Origin: Limnomonas spitsbergensis
Lineage: Eukaryota; Chlorophyta; Chlorophyceae; Chlamydomonadales
Assembly (NCBI GenBank): GCA_037349105.1
Contig: JAYJMM010000041.1
Coordinates: forward strand, 3,038,001 to 3,102,000
DNA: 64,000 nucleotides
Reading direction: 5' to 3'
Position 1 is the first letter of the stretch. Every line of letters begins with the position of its first letter. This document shows positions 50,372-62,319 of this stretch, piece by piece. Below the pieces are notes generated by a model, which did not search any database, was not told the origin of the DNA, and worked only from the letters and a program-made list of their open reading frames with translations. The translations under genes and the position numbers were made by a program.

Positions 50372-51484
50372 ATGCGCCACGATGTCGGAGACAACCCGTC
50401 CCCTGCTCGGTCCATGCATCATGCGCAGGGCAAGCTTTTCAAGGAGAGATCTGTGCATGCTAAGAAGGGGGGCAAGGCTGGTTTGGGACGGCCGGTTGGC
50501 TGCTCCACCCGTCACCCATCAGCTGGGTTGTCTCCTGCCATGACGACCCCCCAAAGTGACGCCCCTGCAGGCTCACTGCCATCCACCTCACAGCAGCAAC
50601 AGCAGCAGCAGACGGATGGTGTCACCGCAGGGGCGTATCAGCCTCTCTCCACCGCCGGGCCCTCAAAAGCAGCAGTCTGGCCCAGTGGATATCTGCCCTC
50701 AGCACTTTCTCTACCTCCGTCTCTGGGAGATGCTGAGAGGGGCCTGGAGAGGCAGGCAGCTGGGCTGCACACGAGGCCAGCAGGGGTGCTGATTCAGGCG
50801 GTGGTGGAATCACCCGTGGTGGGCGTTACAGCCCACGCTTCTGGTGCTGACGCTTCAGACGTTTCGTCTGTGGATCTCCAGCTTCTTCACGCACTCATTG
50901 ATGCGGTCCATGCGGTGCCGCAGCATGAGGAGGCCCCAGCGAGAGACTCTGAAATGTATGCCAAGGCTGCAGACCTTCCTCACCAGCTGCTGAGTAACGT
51001 AGGGTGCGACGAAGACATCCAGGACCAGCAGGCTGCAGCGGGAGAGTTGAATCACGCGTTGGACCTTCTTCGCAAACTGCTGCAATATTGCAACGAAGCC
51101 TCCCTGTGCCGCCTGACGCTGCCGGATCCGCTGCCCTCCCTGCGGCCGACAAAGTTGGTAATACCGGCATCCAAGTCATACTCGCCTCCCTTCCTGCACT
51201 GCCTGCTGGTACCCCGGAAAAACCAGCTATGGGACCTGGATGACAAGAGCGGGCCGCCACTCGATCCGCAGCTGCAGATCCACATGCTGGCTGCGGTCAG
51301 GGACCATGTGGGGTCGGATGCGTTCGACAGGTTGTTGTGCTGCAGAGACCGGTGCGAATTGTGTGGGGGCTGGAATACATATGTTCAGCACCTGATGACA
51401 GGGCATAGGATTGGGACCTGGATCACGATAAGGGGTCACCACCGTTATCCGTTTGTTCAGATGCCAGACAGGCCCACTGAGTGA
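50372..51484 (+). CDS. Unrecognised protein, 370 aa, with a C-terminal C2H2-like motif
   Basis: Single open frame; an acceptor (TTGTCCAG) eleven bases before the ATG suggests an upstream exon, possibly untranslated. The N-terminus is basic (KLFKERSVHAKKGGKAG), followed by a Gln run and a Ser/Pro-rich linker. A helical middle (ELNHALDLLRKLLQYCNEAS) leads to a conserved-looking C-terminal third: LRPTKLVIPASKSYSPPFLH and RCELCGGWNTYVQHLMTGH (C-x2-C-x8-H-x4-H). It may be nuclear and bind nucleic acid (inference). Not identified as a transposon protein. Confidence 0.5.
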   Translation: MRHDVGDNPSPARSMHHAQGKLFKERSVHAKKGGKAGLGRPVGCSTRHPSAGLSPAMTTPQSDAPAGSLPSTSQQQQQQQTDGVTAGAYQPLSTAGPSKAAVWPSGYLPSALSLPPSLGDAERGLERQAAGLHTRPAGVLIQAVVESPVVGVTAHASGADASDVSSVDLQLLHALIDAVHAVPQHEEAPARDSEMYAKAADLPHQLLSNVGCDEDIQDQQAAAGELNHALDLLRKLLQYCNEASLCRLTLPDPLPSLRPTKLVIPASKSYSPPFLHCLLVPRKNQLWDLDDKSGPPLDPQLQIHMLAAVRDHVGSDAFDRLLCCRDRCELCGGWNTYVQHLMTGHRIGTWITIRGHHRYPFVQMPDRPTE

Positions 51485-51960
51485 AGGGCATTAGGGGACT
51501 GTCAAGCTCATGATGGATGCCGGAATATTTGTATGTTTCCTACGGCTGAAGGTGTAGTTTAAGTTTGAGAGGGATTCCCGTACCTCATGAAGTTCAGGAA
51601 TCTGTGCGGAATCTCAGCATCTCTGCTGTACATTGTGACAACCCAGGTGCCCCGCACCCACTTCATCGCGTCTGGGGATACAGTCGCTCTATAATGGTAC
51701 CCCTTGATCTCGATGACATTGTGGCTTTACTTTGATCGTCTTGAGTCTATCTGTTAACAAAATGGACATGATAGGAATCAAACTCGCATCCCCACCCCGC
51801 AGCTTAAGTGACCCCTATTGCTGCGTTAGCTTTAGCTCTTATTATGTTATTAAGCTCGTCCCTCTGCGTTACCTCATGGCAACCTCGTCGTTCAGCTATA
51901 CTGTAAGAACCCGGCAAGCCCACACTCCTTGCCCTGTCCCATCCATCCCCGTCCACACAG

Positions 51961-53100
51961 GTACAACGCATCTGGTCTAAGCCGCGCCTGTGCCACTGCT
52001 GACCTTCTGGTGGTCTGTTGGCTGCTGGGGGTCCACATCAGCGACCTCCCATCTAGCGTCAGAGGGCAGGCGAGGCATCTCTCACCTGGGATCTCCCAGC
52101 AGGCACTGGACAGACCCCACAAGCCCAGCAGGGAGTTGCTGCTGGCCCACTCAGAAGAGAGTGGCTGGCTAGCGATCCACGAGGCTTGCAGGTGAGTGGC
52201 TTTTCGCCTGCTATATTCATCGTGATCGCTGCTTTGTGACCGCGACTTTCATTGTGATTGCTGCTTTGTGACCGCTGCTGTTTGTGGACACAGGTCCCAT
52301 GCACACCTTTGGGTGTCCCTACTGCTACGCGGATGTGTTCGCATATAAATGTTCCATCAGGGCGCTCAGTTGTGATTTATCAAATGTCTTGGACTTTGCA
52401 GGTTGACAGCAGAAAGCCAGGCAGAAGTGTTTCGTGGTAGCAATTTATTTGAAGCCTGCCAGCAATGCATCTGGTTACTCAGTGCTGCCCTTTCATCTCA
52501 CACTCTGTATGTGTGCATTTTTCAGGAACGGATACGAAGGCAGCGCAATAGCTTACATCCTGGCACTGCAGGTCGAGTACAATATGAACAGGTGAGCTCA
52601 TTGAGCAGATGGTGAGCTGATATATCCGTCTGCAGAAGGAAACGATGCAGATATGGCATCAGTCCCATGCGCAGTTGCGCATATGTCAGAACAATTTCCC
52701 CCCTCCTAACTCCAGTGGACTGTATTTCAAGAACGAAGCAGCTTTATTTGCAGCCTCAACTGCCCATCTCTCTCGATGATTGGCCTGGACCTCCGTGGCT
52801 TGCTAGGACCGTTAAAGCAGCTTGATTTAAATTAACTCCTAGGCCAAAATTGCCTCAAACATGTGATATCCTACTCTCTTCGACCTTCTGTATACACTCA
52901 GGTCAAAAATCGAGAAGATCGTCTACACCTTGGATAACCAGAAACACTTCATAAAGAATGGCGGGGAGGAGGTGTTGCAGCGAGCATGTGCTACCTTCTG
53001 CTACAAGTTTGATAAAGCTCCCAAGGACTTTGGTGGAATAACACGAAAATTGGAATTCCTGCAGGATGAGTTAAAGCAGCTGACAATCATCAACAGCTAG
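51961..53100 (+). CDS. C-terminal exons of an unrecognised gene
   Basis: Four exons joined at phase-2 introns: 51961-52191, 52402-52428, 52526-52591 and 52902-53100. They read YNASGLSRACATADLLVVCW ... EESGWLAIHEACR, LTAESQAEV, NGYEGSAIAYILALQVEYNM, then SKIEKIVYTLDNQKHFIKNG ... FLQDELKQLTIINS and a stop. The donor of the 27-nt exon (GT/GTTTCG) is weak and chosen to keep phase. The last exon has predicted helices. Upstream exons were not traced; it could be the continuation of the gene at 50.4 kb through an unseen splice. Confidence 0.45.
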
Positions 53101-54689
53101 CTTGCAATTCATAAATGCTGTGGGTCCTGTTCAGGGCCGGGGTGGGCTTGCCCCTTGCGCCGGGAAAGTGTGGGTGCTATGGGTCACGAGAACCCCTGTG
53201 GTTCATCACCCGTTTTACATTTTGAGACCTTCAGAGGCTCAAGCCCAGCAGTATTTTTTGGGGGGTAGACCTAGTCTGGCATGTGCCGGAAGGCGAGGGT
53301 GACCCGTACATGCATGGCGAGCATCATGAGCTCAGTATTTTGCGCTGGATGGGGTGAAAGAATAACACATGTGTCCCTCATCGTTCGGAATGACATCAAT
53401 TGATTGCGGTTTTCTGGGATCCACAATTACAAGTACAAAAGCCGTGAGGAAGTTACAAATAGGGAGTCGGACAGAAAGCAAAAATGATCACAAAGGCCTC
53501 CCACCCAAGAAAGAAAAAAATAGAAAGGCCTCCGCAGGGGCCTGTCCCACTCCTCTCCCTAAGCCTCTCTCTCAAATATGAAGCGCATCCTTTAGATGCT
53601 CGCCAGCGCCCTTAGCCCAACACCGCTGGTAGCAGCGTGTGTAAGGCTGTTGACCGTTGCGCCGTCAGACTCTGCTGGTGTCAACCACACCTTGCGGCAT
53701 ATGCAAGTTTTTGCGCATGCACGACCGCACAGGCTATTCGAATCCATGGTGACATGCACGGTAATTTTTGCAAGGTCTAAGCCGTGCAAGCATGGGGCGA
53801 CGCGACATTGCTATGGCATGTAGCACCATTGTGCGGACTTTCGACCGCTGGATGTCGCCATGCAAGAGGATTCGTTCCATTTGAGGTCCGATCTAGATCG
53901 TGTAGGGGTAGCGCGACAGCTGGCTGAAGCATTCATTCGTTGGTTCCAGTCCAATTTCACCAAACGGATTAAGGAATCCCTCGCGGCCAACTGCATGTCA
54001 ACCAACCCCGATTAAGGAATCCAAACTCGCCAGTGGAAACACAGCCTTATTAGCTTTCTCGCAAGTACAGAAGGCAACCACTCAAACAAAGGAACTAGCC
54101 CGTTCGCGTTCTAATCCCACATGCCTGGTACTCTGTCGCCATCTCTTTTACACCAATTACGCACCGATGATGCACCTTTGCGATCTCCGCACCACAAGTG
54201 CCGCCTCTGGTTTCGATCAGACAAGAATAATAGCGGCGAAAGCATTCTAAGCTCTTCAATCTTGTGAGCGCATAATGACAAAGTCGGCAGCCAACTTTCG
54301 GATTAAGCTAATCCTGGTCCTCGACGAGTACTTAGTAAGCGTATGACGTTGGGCGATCTCTAATGTGGTTGAAAGAAATCTGGTCTACGTACGGTATTAT
54401 AGTTTGAGTGACAGACTTATCTGGCATGCGAGTCACTAAGGAAATGCTGCGTGGCAGACCTTCAATCTACGATTCGCAGGACGTTTGCGTCCAATGGTTA
54501 CCTTGTTTGTTACCTGGGGCGACATCGCCACCAGACTAGCTCTGAGAGCTAGGTGACGAAACCTTTCCAAGGCACAGGGAGGAGTCCGCACACATCGCTT
54601 CGAGACTAAATTCGACATCGATAATAATTTTTGGAGGCAGCAATCGCGATAGCTATCGCTGCGAGCGGCCCTGCGGGTGAGCCCCGGTC
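53101..54689. other. Non-coding stretch
   Basis: No gene, tandem array or recognisable transposon seen. Short open frames at 53369, 53596 and 53811 have no supporting features. Confidence 0.4.
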
Positions 54690-55240
54690 TATTATTGCCC
54701 CGGTCTATTAATCAAGAGCACATTTATTGACCATTACAAGTCTCCCGTACATATTGCCGCGTACGGCATCACAGTAGAATAAAGAGCACATTTTTCGACC
54801 CGTACAAACCGACAGGCAACCAGCCAGGTGTCCCTGGTGCCATATCGTCGCCACAGCCTCGCAGGATTGCTTTAGCCTCTACATCGCAGGTGTAATGGGC
54901 TGCTTTTAACCCTCGTAACTGTTTGAGTGGAACAGCGAAAGAAAATAGCGAGTCAGCAAGGCTCAGTCAGGATGGCGAGGCCGGTTACCGCTGACAGCTG
55001 AGTTTCAAATGTTCACACATTCACACGTCTCCCGGTGTCGGAAAGCGAGGACTTTGAAGTCGAAATCGTCGTCGTAATCGGGCGTTGCTGTCGGAGTTGC
55101 GAAAATTATACAACAGCATGAAATCTCCCGCCACGCAAGGCGCATAAAGGCCAGCTATCGTGGGTATCAAGAAATGCTAATTAAGCGCAACTCAACACCC
55201 AGGCCCTCAGTCGAAACCGCAGTCTCCTGTCTACCACCCT
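54690..55240 (+). repeat. Left long direct repeat flanking the helicase remnant
   Basis: Shares with 56945-57720, in order: AAGAGC.CATTT, CGCGTACGG, GTACAAACCGACAG, GAGTGGAACAGCGA, GAGTCAGC, GCTGACAGCTG, TGAAGTCGAAATCGTCGTCG, TCGGGCGTTGCTG, CGCATAAAGGCCAG and GTGCTAATTAAGCGCAACTCA. These could be LTR-like ends or two related non-autonomous elements. Confidence 0.65.
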
Positions 55241-55767
55241 GGCCTGCTGGGGTGGCCACTGCCATCTCCAGAGCGCTAGTGCCACTGTCTGGACAAAATA
55301 TCTCCTGAAATACCTCGTCAAGGTCAGTACACACACGGTAAGTGCAACCTCACTGTCGGTAACAAGGCGGCCTTTGGGCTCCCCGAAGAGGAGGGTGCCG
55401 GCGTGGTTACTGCATCAGTGAAGTTTTTAGAGTCCAACGGGGCATCATATTTGATGCATGGGACTTGTGCCCATAAACCGTTACAGGCACTAAATATGCT
55501 AGGACAGCGAGCGAAAACCAGTGGCCCCCCTGGGCAAGCAACCAACACTCAACCACCGAGCAGTAGCGTGGGAATGAACCCCATAGTGCAGCAGATTAGC
55601 CCCAGCCATAAAGCATGACGTGGGTGCAAAAGAGTTCGGTTGGAGGCCTCATAGGAAAATTGAGAAATAAACAAGAAAGTTTCAGTGAAAGTTTATGAGT
55701 CTGTGTAAAACTGTGTGATGCATAAGCGAAACTTCAGTGAGTGTTAGTGTTTTAAAATCTGCTGCAT

Positions 55768-56660
55768 GTACACTCGTATCATCACCACCCCTGAGGCTGC
55801 AAGGAATTTGCAGAAGTTTGACTTTGTTACACACCCTGGCACACACAAGTTTGTGCATGTTGCCATAAAGCCCCCACTAGCCAGTTCTTTAAAAGAGCCA
55901 TTCAAAGAGCTGATACTGCCCCCATGGTAGACAAGTATTTTGCTAGACCCGACAGCTTGGCATCATTAAAAATCGAAGAGCACTTCCGTCTTTACGAGGT
56001 CCACACTGCTGCATCAGCCAAACATCTGGGTAAGAAACGTGTGAAGCTTTGAATAAAAATGGCATGACATTAGTTTCTGTTCTGACACCCACTGTCCCTA
56101 TGATCCTTTCAGACTTCTTCCAGTCAGGTGAGAAAGGTGACTAAATCCCTTGACGCAGTAAATGTTTTTTAAATCTGTTCTGAAGTGCATGTACTCGCCT
56201 ACAAGACATCTTGAGGCAGTTGCTCTCGATATTAATTTACTTCTGAAGTCCCCTGACCAGGCTGCAGCTTAAAAGGCAATCGCTGCCGCTTCGAGAAACC
56301 CTGCTTTACCGAGGCTGTACAGAATCCAGGGTCCTGGTGGCACTGGAAAATCCTTTTTTTTACATCAAAACTTTCATCGGTGCCCTGACAGCAGCGAAAC
56401 TAAAAGTTATACTTTGTGCCTCCATTGCCAAGGTAGCCAAGGCTGCCTATGGGTTAGGCAACAACGCAACCACAAGCCATAGTGCTTTCGGGTTTACTGG
56501 GTCTGATTATGACGTTTAAGGTATTGAGATGTCTGGCGAAGCCTATGTTGCATTCTCTAGACCCACCTCCCTCGAAAATGTGACCATTCTCCCCGCAGGT
56601 GTCACCCTGTTTATCCCCCATATCCCAACCGACCACGACTTGCACCTGTAGCTGCTAGGG
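55768..56660 (+). pseudogene. Broken Pif1/Helitron-type helicase
   Basis: Pieces of one helicase in several frames. MYTRIITTPEAARNLQKFDF at 55768; YFARPDSLASLKIEEHFRLY near 55934 (a Helitron-helicase-like block); Walker A GPGGTGKS at 56330-56353, then after a one-base slip in a T run IKTFIGALTAAKLKVILCAS and TTSHSAFGF; and motif VI GEAYVAFSRPTSLEN at 56537. The stretch between Walker A and motif VI is far too short, so the middle of the enzyme is deleted. Several frameshifts make it inactive. Helitron origin is inferred from the YFARPD-type block; no Rep domain is seen. Confidence 0.65.
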
Positions 56661-56944
56661 TTAAAGGATTACTATTATTAGCAGTACATAGTTTTGCTCT
56701 ACCTGGCAATGGAAGCACACCGTTTTTTTGCGGAGTTTTTGTTTACGAGGACATTGATGACATCCTCGACCCAGTCCTGGCTGCAGACGCATTCGACCCC
56801 GACACCGAGCCTATGTTAGAAAAGCAATCAACGTGGCTTAATGCCATGGGCATGCTGCCAGCTGCCATGGCTGGAATTACAAGAAAATACCAGTTCATAC
56901 CTAGTCAGACGCACCAATATAAAGTACCCCTCCCCTTATTCCAC

Positions 56945-57720
56945 TAGTCGTGAATAAAACCGGGGCCTATAACCACCATTACACGTGGTGATTCAAGAGC
57001 CCATTTAGATTTACAAATCCTCGCGTACGGAAACACAGTAGCTTAAACAGCCCATTTTGATGTACAAACCGACAGCAACCGACACGTCGTAAACCTGTCA
57101 TCGCAGGCCAACGCTCGTCACCACGACCTCGAAGTAATGTTCACATTTATATCGATAGGGTATATAGTTGCTCACAGCTTTCATATCATGCCGAGTGGAA
57201 CAGCGAGAGGAAACCGTGAGTCAGCGAGTGAACAGCCATGACCGCCAGGGAGCGTGTATGCTACAGCTGACAGCTGGGATTCAAACTGTGTTCACACTCC
57301 TCACACTCGGCACTGCCAACCGATCCTGGTCACTGCCCGCGGCCCGCCCGCGGCCCTGTTCGTATGCAATCGTAGCCACATCATCGCGCACAGACCATCG
57401 CATGCATGTTTTAGAATATACACCGCTGTGTATTGGGCTGTTCCACACACTCGTATCCCATTGAGAGGAACAATGAGGGAACACAGCGAGCCAGCGAGTC
57501 AGCAACACATCTTCCGGCGGTGTCGGGACGCGAAGAATGTGAAGTCGAAATCGTCGTCGTCATCGGGCGTTGCTGCTTCCACCCATTTTGAATCAGTATG
57601 AAATCTTCCGCCACGCGAGGCGCATAAAGGCCAGGTATTCATCGCAGCTGATCAAGACGTGCTAATTAAGCGCAACTCAATACCAAGCCCTGAGTCGACG
57701 TCGCATAGTTCCCAGTCTAG
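56945..57720 (+). repeat. Right long direct repeat flanking the helicase remnant
   Basis: Partner of 54690-55240, longer through insertion of extra sequence (57300-57480). It begins beside ACCGGGGCCTATAACCACC followed by a short stem (ACCAC...GTGGT). A similar ACCGGGGCTATAACCACTC block with its own stem occurs at 58661-58695, as expected for repeated element ends. Confidence 0.6.
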
Positions 57721-57814
57721 TGCCCCGTCTCCTCATCCGCCAAGTGCCCCAGTCCTCCTCCACGAAGAACAATGATGCATCTGCAAAGCCCTCCTCCACA
57801 CTATTGTGATTTAT

Positions 57815-58035
57815 GGTAATTTATCTGCCCCTTATTTTCCTGCCTGTCCTGCCAATTTAATGCCAATTTACCTGCTAATTTACCCTCGAATTTACCTGCT
57901 ATTTTACCTGTCAATTGACTCCCTCTTAATTTAACTGCTTATCTACCCGTTAATGTTTCGTACCCCTAAGTTTACCTGTTGATTTAAGGCGCCTCTTAAT
58001 TTACCTGCCAATTTACCTGTGAATTACCAGTTCGT
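57815..58035. repeat. Degenerate ~18-bp AT-rich repeats
   Basis: Repeated AATTTACCTGC(C/T)AATTTACC motifs, about a dozen copies of variable spacing. Non-coding. Confidence 0.7.
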
Positions 58036-58896
58036 TAAGTAAATGCACTTCAATTGTGTGTTAAGAAAATAATAATTTTTACCTGCCGATTTATTTACGA
58101 ACGTCGTCTGTAGCCCATGTGCCTCAGATGTTGTTGAGGTTTTTCAGGGTTTGGTGGAAGAGGTCATAGCGCATTTAGGGTCGACTGCGTCCCCGAGGCC
58201 GACGTCGCGTCAGGCCTAGCCCGTCTTGGAGGGATACGTGGCATCACACATTTTGTGCCAGCCGGACTTATCATTCTTCTTGACCGTTCCTTTTTGTTTG
58301 TCTTGCCTACGTTCGGCATCCTAGTTGCTAAATTTTCACAGTTGAAGCAGAAGCCTGATGAGAACAAAGCTGCTATGAACAAGGTGACAAGGTCTATTGG
58401 GGTCTATGACATTTAGTCGTTAGTTCATTAGTTGTTGGTTGCCATTGTGACATGTTCGTGTTTGGCACCATCATCGGTGAACTTTGGCAGTCTTCCAGGG
58501 TTGGATTATATTTGTCATCTGAATGAAGGAAGCCAACATCTGTATCGCCACACTTTCTCGAAGCGAAAAGTGAACCCATTTAAAAAAAAATTGTCCGTTC
58601 ATACAAAGTCAGACTCCACAATACAAAGGTCTTCCCCCCTTTGCATTAGCCGTAATAGAACCGGGGCTATAACCACTCACTACACGTTGTGATTGGTGGC
58701 AACTGCTTAGTTCAACCGGGATTTAGTCACGGCCGATATGTACACCTGACGCTGACGCGGTCAGATGGACTGAATGTGTGGGGCAAGTGTGGCGGGTACG
58801 AGGCAACCAGCGGGCCCGCTTGTGCTCAGTCGTAAACGCCCCCCCCCCAAGACAAGCCCCAGCTCTTTCTCGCTTTCGTTACAGTGCCTCTAAAAC
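58036..58896. other. 5' flank of coiled-coil gene B
   Basis: No gene recognised. Contains the element-end-like block at 58661-58695 noted above. Confidence 0.4.
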
Positions 58897-60904
58897 ATGG
58901 CATCCTCCGAAAATGAGGGTCAGGCGTTCAGTACATTGCAACTGTTGATCGATACGCAGCAGCTACTCTTGAAGGTCAGTTCCCGAGCCAGCTCCCGCGT
59001 GTGGCACTACTTGTCCGTCCTGCTTAATATGTGCCTTTTGTGACAGCTTGTGTTGCATTTCTTATTCAGGATGGAGAACTGCGAACTGTTCCGCTGACAC
59101 ATTTGAGCTGTGTCGATGACTCTATCAACCTGGTTTACCATGCCGTTAATGCGTTGATAAAGATGTGCATTAAGACAGGCCTTAATCAGCGTGTCGTCCT
59201 CGTGGTCAGGGACCAACTAAACACGCCGCTCATTGACTACGCCGCTGACGTTACCCTGGACATTGTCCAAAGCCTGAAGACCAGGTACCTGGCCAACATC
59301 GGGGCGGACCTCAAGAAGGCGCATACTCTTCAATTCAGCAGACATCTGCCAGCTAAGCTCGTTTATGACCTTGATGTCACGCGAGAGGTACGGTACGGCC
59401 ACTTCGTCTCCCCTGTTCCCGTAACTAAATGTGTGATGAATCTGATGGTTGCTTCTATATGTTGCTGCGACCATGCTGAGACTGGGAGAGCAATCATTTC
59501 GCAGCAGCCATTCCATGCTTCTGTGTCCATGCTGATTATCTGCATGCCTGCTGTTTTGTCCATTCAGGGCCATGCAGACAGCCAGAAAATGTGGCATGCT
59601 TTGGGATTTGGAAGCCTGGACGACATGGTGGACGCGCGCGCTCGCTTAAAGTATAAAGAGGACAAGCGTCGACAGCGGTCAAGGGCAGCAACAGCGGTTG
59701 CAGCTGCAGCAGCAGCAGAGGCACCAGAGGCACCAGCAGTAGAGGCAGCAGCAGCACAGGCAGCAGCAGCAGCAACAGCAACAGAGGCAACAACAACAGC
59801 GACCGCAGCAGCAACAACAGCAGCAGGGGAGGCGGAAGAGGCGGAGGAGGCGGAACTAGAGGTGCCAGAGCAGGCGGCGGAGCTAGCTAACATGGGCGGG
59901 CTGCTGGCCACCGCGCAGAAGGAGAAAAGCACGCTGGCGGCCAAGCTAGCTAAGATGGCCGGGCTGCTGGCCACCGCGCAGAAGGAGAAAAGCACGCTGG
60001 CAGCCAAGCTAGCTAAGATGGACGGGCTGCTGGCTGCCGCGCAGGAGGAGAAGAACACGCTGGCGGCCGAGAGGGATAGGCTGTTGGCCAAGCTGGCTGA
60101 CCAGGACAGGCGACTGGACGTTGGTTTGGACGAGAGGAACAGGCTGGCTGCCGAGCTGGAAAGGAGGGACAGGCTGGCCGCCGAGCTGGAAAGGAGGGAC
60201 AGGCTGGTTGCCGAGCTGGAAAGGAGGGATAGGCTGGCCGCCGAGTTGGAAAGGAGGGACAGGCTGGCCGCCGAGCTGGAAAGGAGGGATACGCTGGCCG
60301 CCGAGCTGGAAAGGAGGGACAGGCTGGCCGCTGCCAAGGTGGAAGAGGAAAGGCTGGCCGCCGTCGAGCTTGAAAGGAGGGACAGGCTGGTTGCCGAGGG
60401 CCGGGTATCCATGGCTCAGCAGCCGCTGGAAGATGACAAGCTGGCTGCCGAGGGCCTGATCTTCATGTCGTCTCATCAGTTGGAGCCAGTTGGTGACTCT
60501 GGCCAGCCGGCAATCCTGAATGTGAGTACTACCACTAATAGTGATATATGGGTAATATTACTGTCACAATCTGCTTGCGACCTGTATATGTTTTCGTGCT
60601 CGAATTTAGCTGGATCCTGAGCACTCACCTAGCTATCATGCAACTATGTCGCGTCAAAGGCAGATCTTTGTCATTTGATGACAAATTGACCCATGATTTC
60701 GTTTTGGTGTAGCATATGCAGCTTTGATGCCCCAAGGCAACTGTCCACACACGTTTCATTCTGCTTGATTCATAAATCTGATTGCCAACTCCTCCCTCTG
60801 CATAGGCAAGGTGCGGAGTACGTGTCCGGGGACCCAGCAGGAAATGGTCGGAGAGCCCTGAACCGTCACAGCCGCGTAAGCCCAAGAAGCCCAGGGTCAC
60901 TTAA
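58897..60904 (+). CDS. Coiled-coil protein family, copy B (482 aa)
   Basis: Four exons, all introns phase 0: 58897-58974 (MASSENEGQAFSTLQLLIDT), 59070-59387, 59568-60521 and 60806-60904 (TAA). The N-terminal domain (NLVYHAVNALIKMCIKTGLN, LVVRDQLNTPLIDYA) is not recognised. After GHADSQKMWHALGFGSLDDM a basic stretch (YKEDKRRQRSRAA) leads to an Ala-rich linker, an acidic EEAEEAE patch and a coiled coil. That contains ~21-aa LLATAQKEKSTLAAKLAKM units and eight 10-aa RLAAELERRD repeats (30-bp minisatellite, 60140-60400). The last exon ends QPRKPKKPRVT, a likely nuclear signal. Copy A shares exons 3-4, their splice sites and the 3' flank. The intron 59388-59567 is 180 nt and open, so retention would add 60 residues. 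Function unknown; possibly a nuclear scaffold or transposon-linked protein. Confidence 0.65.
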
Positions 60905-61330
60905 GTTGCTGCTGTTGTTGCTGCTGTTGTGGCTGCTGCTGTTGTGGCTGGTGCAGCTGCTACTGCTGCTGTCTCCGGCCTTTGGAAAATTTTAGGCCGG
61001 AATGTCGGCTCTTGTGGGCCAGTGTAGTCCCATGCATGGGTATTGGCAGGCTGCGTCCTTGTACTTATGCTTATGTTAAGCATGGTCTGCATCACCGAGT
61101 GACCATAGTAGTTTTTGAATCTTTAGCTTCAGTGAGGTACCATGTCCCTGAACGGGGATACAGTACCACCATACAGCACTGCCCCCATTGTCTGTACCGT
61201 ACCTATTTCTGTGCTGTACCATGAGATCGCGCCATATTTCTGCAACCCTGCATTTTAGAACGTTTTTAGTCACATATTGAACTAGTGACAACATTTCTAC
61301 TCACTTCTGCTCACTCACACTCACGTTTGT
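60905..61330 (+). repeat. 3' flank shared with coiled-coil gene A
   Basis: Matches 38731-39060 block by block. At 60901 a TTAAG replaces the TCAAG of copy A, creating the earlier stop in B; the DNA beyond still encodes the Ala-rich tail seen in A. Confidence 0.75.
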
Positions 61331-62319
61331 GTCATACCGTAAACCGTCTTTGACTCCGATCAGAATTAAATAATTATAGGGGTGCGCGGACATGGTGCGC
61401 GATTATATTCCATAAAAAAGTCTGCTGCGCGGAGCGTCAGTCAGGTGCCCAAAAAACGATTTTGGGGGTGCGCGGTATAAATAAAAAACATCACTTTTTA
61501 CAAAAACCGTGCGCTAGCGCGCGACTGTTTGATTCGACATCCGTTTAGTCATCCTTGTCAAGTCTGCTAAAATAGCCATGCACAGCAACACTACTGATGA
61601 CTCAGATGAGCACTACCGGTAGTCATAGGTAGCATTACTGCTCATTTCAGCCTCCATCCACTCGGCTCGCTTTACTGCACTGGCTGATAGTGCCAGACGT
61701 TTTCCCTGCTTACGCCTTGAGAGCGGTGAGTAAACATTGGCAAGAGTCGAACCGCAGACCTCAGGGTGGACTGCCAAACTGCGTTGCACCACTGAGAACC
61801 CCACGTTCCTACAACCACACCTTTCCTGAGGCCAGAAACCGGGGAGGAGGATGGGGGTGCCAGCATCACCCAAAGTTTTAACTGAGCTTTACGGTACTGG
61901 CTGACAGTGCCGCGCGGGCGGAAATTTAAATTATTTCAGTGATGCGCGATGTGTAATTAAATTCTGCGCTAAATTAAATTAAAATTTGTACGCGATGTGT
62001 AATGTGTAATTACAAAATTTGTGTAATTACAAAATTTGTGCGCGATGCGCGATGTGTAATTAAATTCTGCGTTAAATTAAATTAAAATTTCGTCGCTGCG
62101 CGACCGTTTTTAAAATTCTTTTTGGGGTGCGCGGCCGAAAAATAAATTCTTTTTTTGGGGGGTGCGCGGAGCCTAAGGCGTTTTACGGTAGAATGAAAAA
62201 CAATGACGTGTGTTTAGGGGCTGCAAAGGTGTATATACTTTATCTTCTGTTACGCGCTGTGCAAGCGCTATAAGCTGGTGCAGTTTACACGCTCACAGAC
62301 GGCCACAAGCGCAGTAGCG
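61331..62319. other. AT-rich region with short repeats and a tRNA-like relic
   Basis: GGGGTGCGCGG motifs recur (61380, 61470, 62120, 62160). A ~100-bp unit with GATGTGTAATTAAATTCTGC and TAAATTAAATTAAAATTT occurs twice (61945-61990 and 62048-62090). On the minus strand 61815-61740 has CAGTGGTGCAACGCAG and GGTTCGACTC, like tRNA A and B boxes, but the T stem does not pair, so it is a relic or SINE piece. Its flanks carry a direct repeat (61671-61694 and 61885-61910: TACTGGCTGACAGTGCC type). Confidence 0.4.
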
